Shown here: positions 5,481-5,909 of the stretch, in pieces
Layout: every line of letters begins with the position of its first letter
Position numbering within the stretch: the stretch's first letter is position 1
Source: Methanosarcinales archaeon
GTDB taxonomy: Archaea; Halobacteriota; Syntropharchaeia; Alkanophagales; Methanospirareceae
DNA: 5,909 bases
Direction of reading: 5' to 3'
Assembly: GCA_030621945.1 (NCBI GenBank)
Contig: JAUXGS010000067.1
Span: 1-5,909, forward strand
Translations under genes and position numbers: made by a program
The notes under the pieces: model-generated
Seen by the model: only the letters and a program-made list of their open reading frames with translations
The model's database searches: none
What the model was told of the DNA's origin: nothing

Positions 5481-5909
5481 TTGTATAAAACCCATGCAGA
5501 GATGATAAGAGGAGTTGTGGAGGAGTTAGGAAGTGCCACACCAAGAGCTATCATAGATCTTCTAAAGGCAAAATATCCAGAAATAGCAGTTAAAGAAACA
5601 TCATTCCGTGCTGATATAATTGGGTGTAGTATGAACCACACATCAAGTCATCATTACCCCGGCATGCCGAAATTTTTGCTTTATGAAAGGAAGAAAGGGA
5701 CATACCGACTCTATGATCCAGAAAAGGATGGCAAATGGGTTGTAGATGATAAAGGCGCACACATGGTTGGCGGAGAACCTAATGAGGATATTGAAAGTGA
5801 AGAAATTTCAACAATCGTAATAGACAGTGAAAGGGGAAAGAAGGTTGCGGAATTTCTCTATAATTCATTGTGTACAGGGGGTATTCATGGAAAAACAGAA
5901 GTGCCAGAA
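5481..5909 (+). CDS. DUF7669-like domain protein (3' end missing)
   Basis: The frame is open for 143 codons and runs off the right edge. The N-terminal part looks like a small winged-helix-like module: YKTHAEMIRGVVEELGSAT (2-20) and a PRAIIDLLKAKYPEI helix pair. It is followed by the distinctive IIGCSMNHTSSHHYP block (46-60) and a KGTYRLYDPEK strand (72-82). I recognise this block as the DUF7669 pattern, known mainly as an accessory domain in prokaryotic proteins, some of them linked to restriction-like nucleases; no function is established. After residue 85 the sequence is acidic and unrecognised. The start is probably TTG at 5481, directly after an in-frame TGA, with GGTGA at 5470-5474 six bases before it. 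The in-frame ATG at 5502 has no ribosome site and would drop part of the conserved first helix. An ATG at 5478 in another frame stops after three codons. Confidence 0.75.
   Translation, partial: MYKTHAEMIRGVVEELGSATPRAIIDLLKAKYPEIAVKETSFRADIIGCSMNHTSSHHYPGMPKFLLYERKKGTYRLYDPEKDGKWVVDDKGAHMVGGEPNEDIESEEISTIVIDSERGKKVAEFLYNSLCTGGIHGKTEVPE

Noticed and set aside
5478..5489. ATG at 5478 as the start of the last gene
   Set aside because: It is in another frame and meets TAA after three codons; TTG at 5481 fits the conserved frame.
5447..5641. Minus-strand open frame of 64 codons near the right end
   Set aside because: It is antisense to the conserved DUF7669-like block.

Overview
The window looks archaeal, most likely euryarchaeal. 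The evidence is an eL43 (L37Ae) zinc-ribbon protein, a 47-residue RpoP polymerase subunit, a KEOPS Pcc1 subunit, a Hel308-like Ski2-family helicase and an archaeal-length NFACT protein (RqcH), plus AT-rich boxes of archaeal TATA type upstream of genes. A finer placement, such as a methanogen or ANME-type lineage, is only a guess. Base composition looks moderate, and nothing in it suggests a transferred island in the left 5 kb.

Layout: (1) 1-1838, minus strand: a Hel308-like DNA helicase whose 3' end runs off the left edge. (2) 1839-1968: a compact divergent intergenic region with an AT-rich box. (3) 1969-2960, plus strand: a tight run of rpl37ae, rpoP, pcc1 and a 59-residue membrane protein that overlaps the end of pcc1 by 22 bases. 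(4) 3052-4971: rqcH, the NFACT ribosome quality control factor. (5) 5031-5405: a 124-residue protein I do not recognise, with a perfect 8-bp GC-rich hairpin inside its coding sequence. (6) 5481 to the right edge: a DUF7669-like protein that probably starts at TTG and runs off the window.

The centre of the window is a core information-processing cluster. It encodes a ribosomal protein, a polymerase subunit, a tRNA t6A-modification subunit and a factor that rescues stalled large subunits. The cluster is co-directional and closely spaced, so co-expression of at least rpl37ae, rpoP and pcc1 is likely. The right end (5.0-5.9 kb) changes character to accessory-type genes of unknown role.

No tRNA, rRNA, CRISPR array, insertion sequence or clear new multi-gene system was seen. 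The least explained pieces are the small two-helix membrane protein, the 124-residue orphan with its hairpin, the DUF7669-like gene and the divergent motifs of the helicase.
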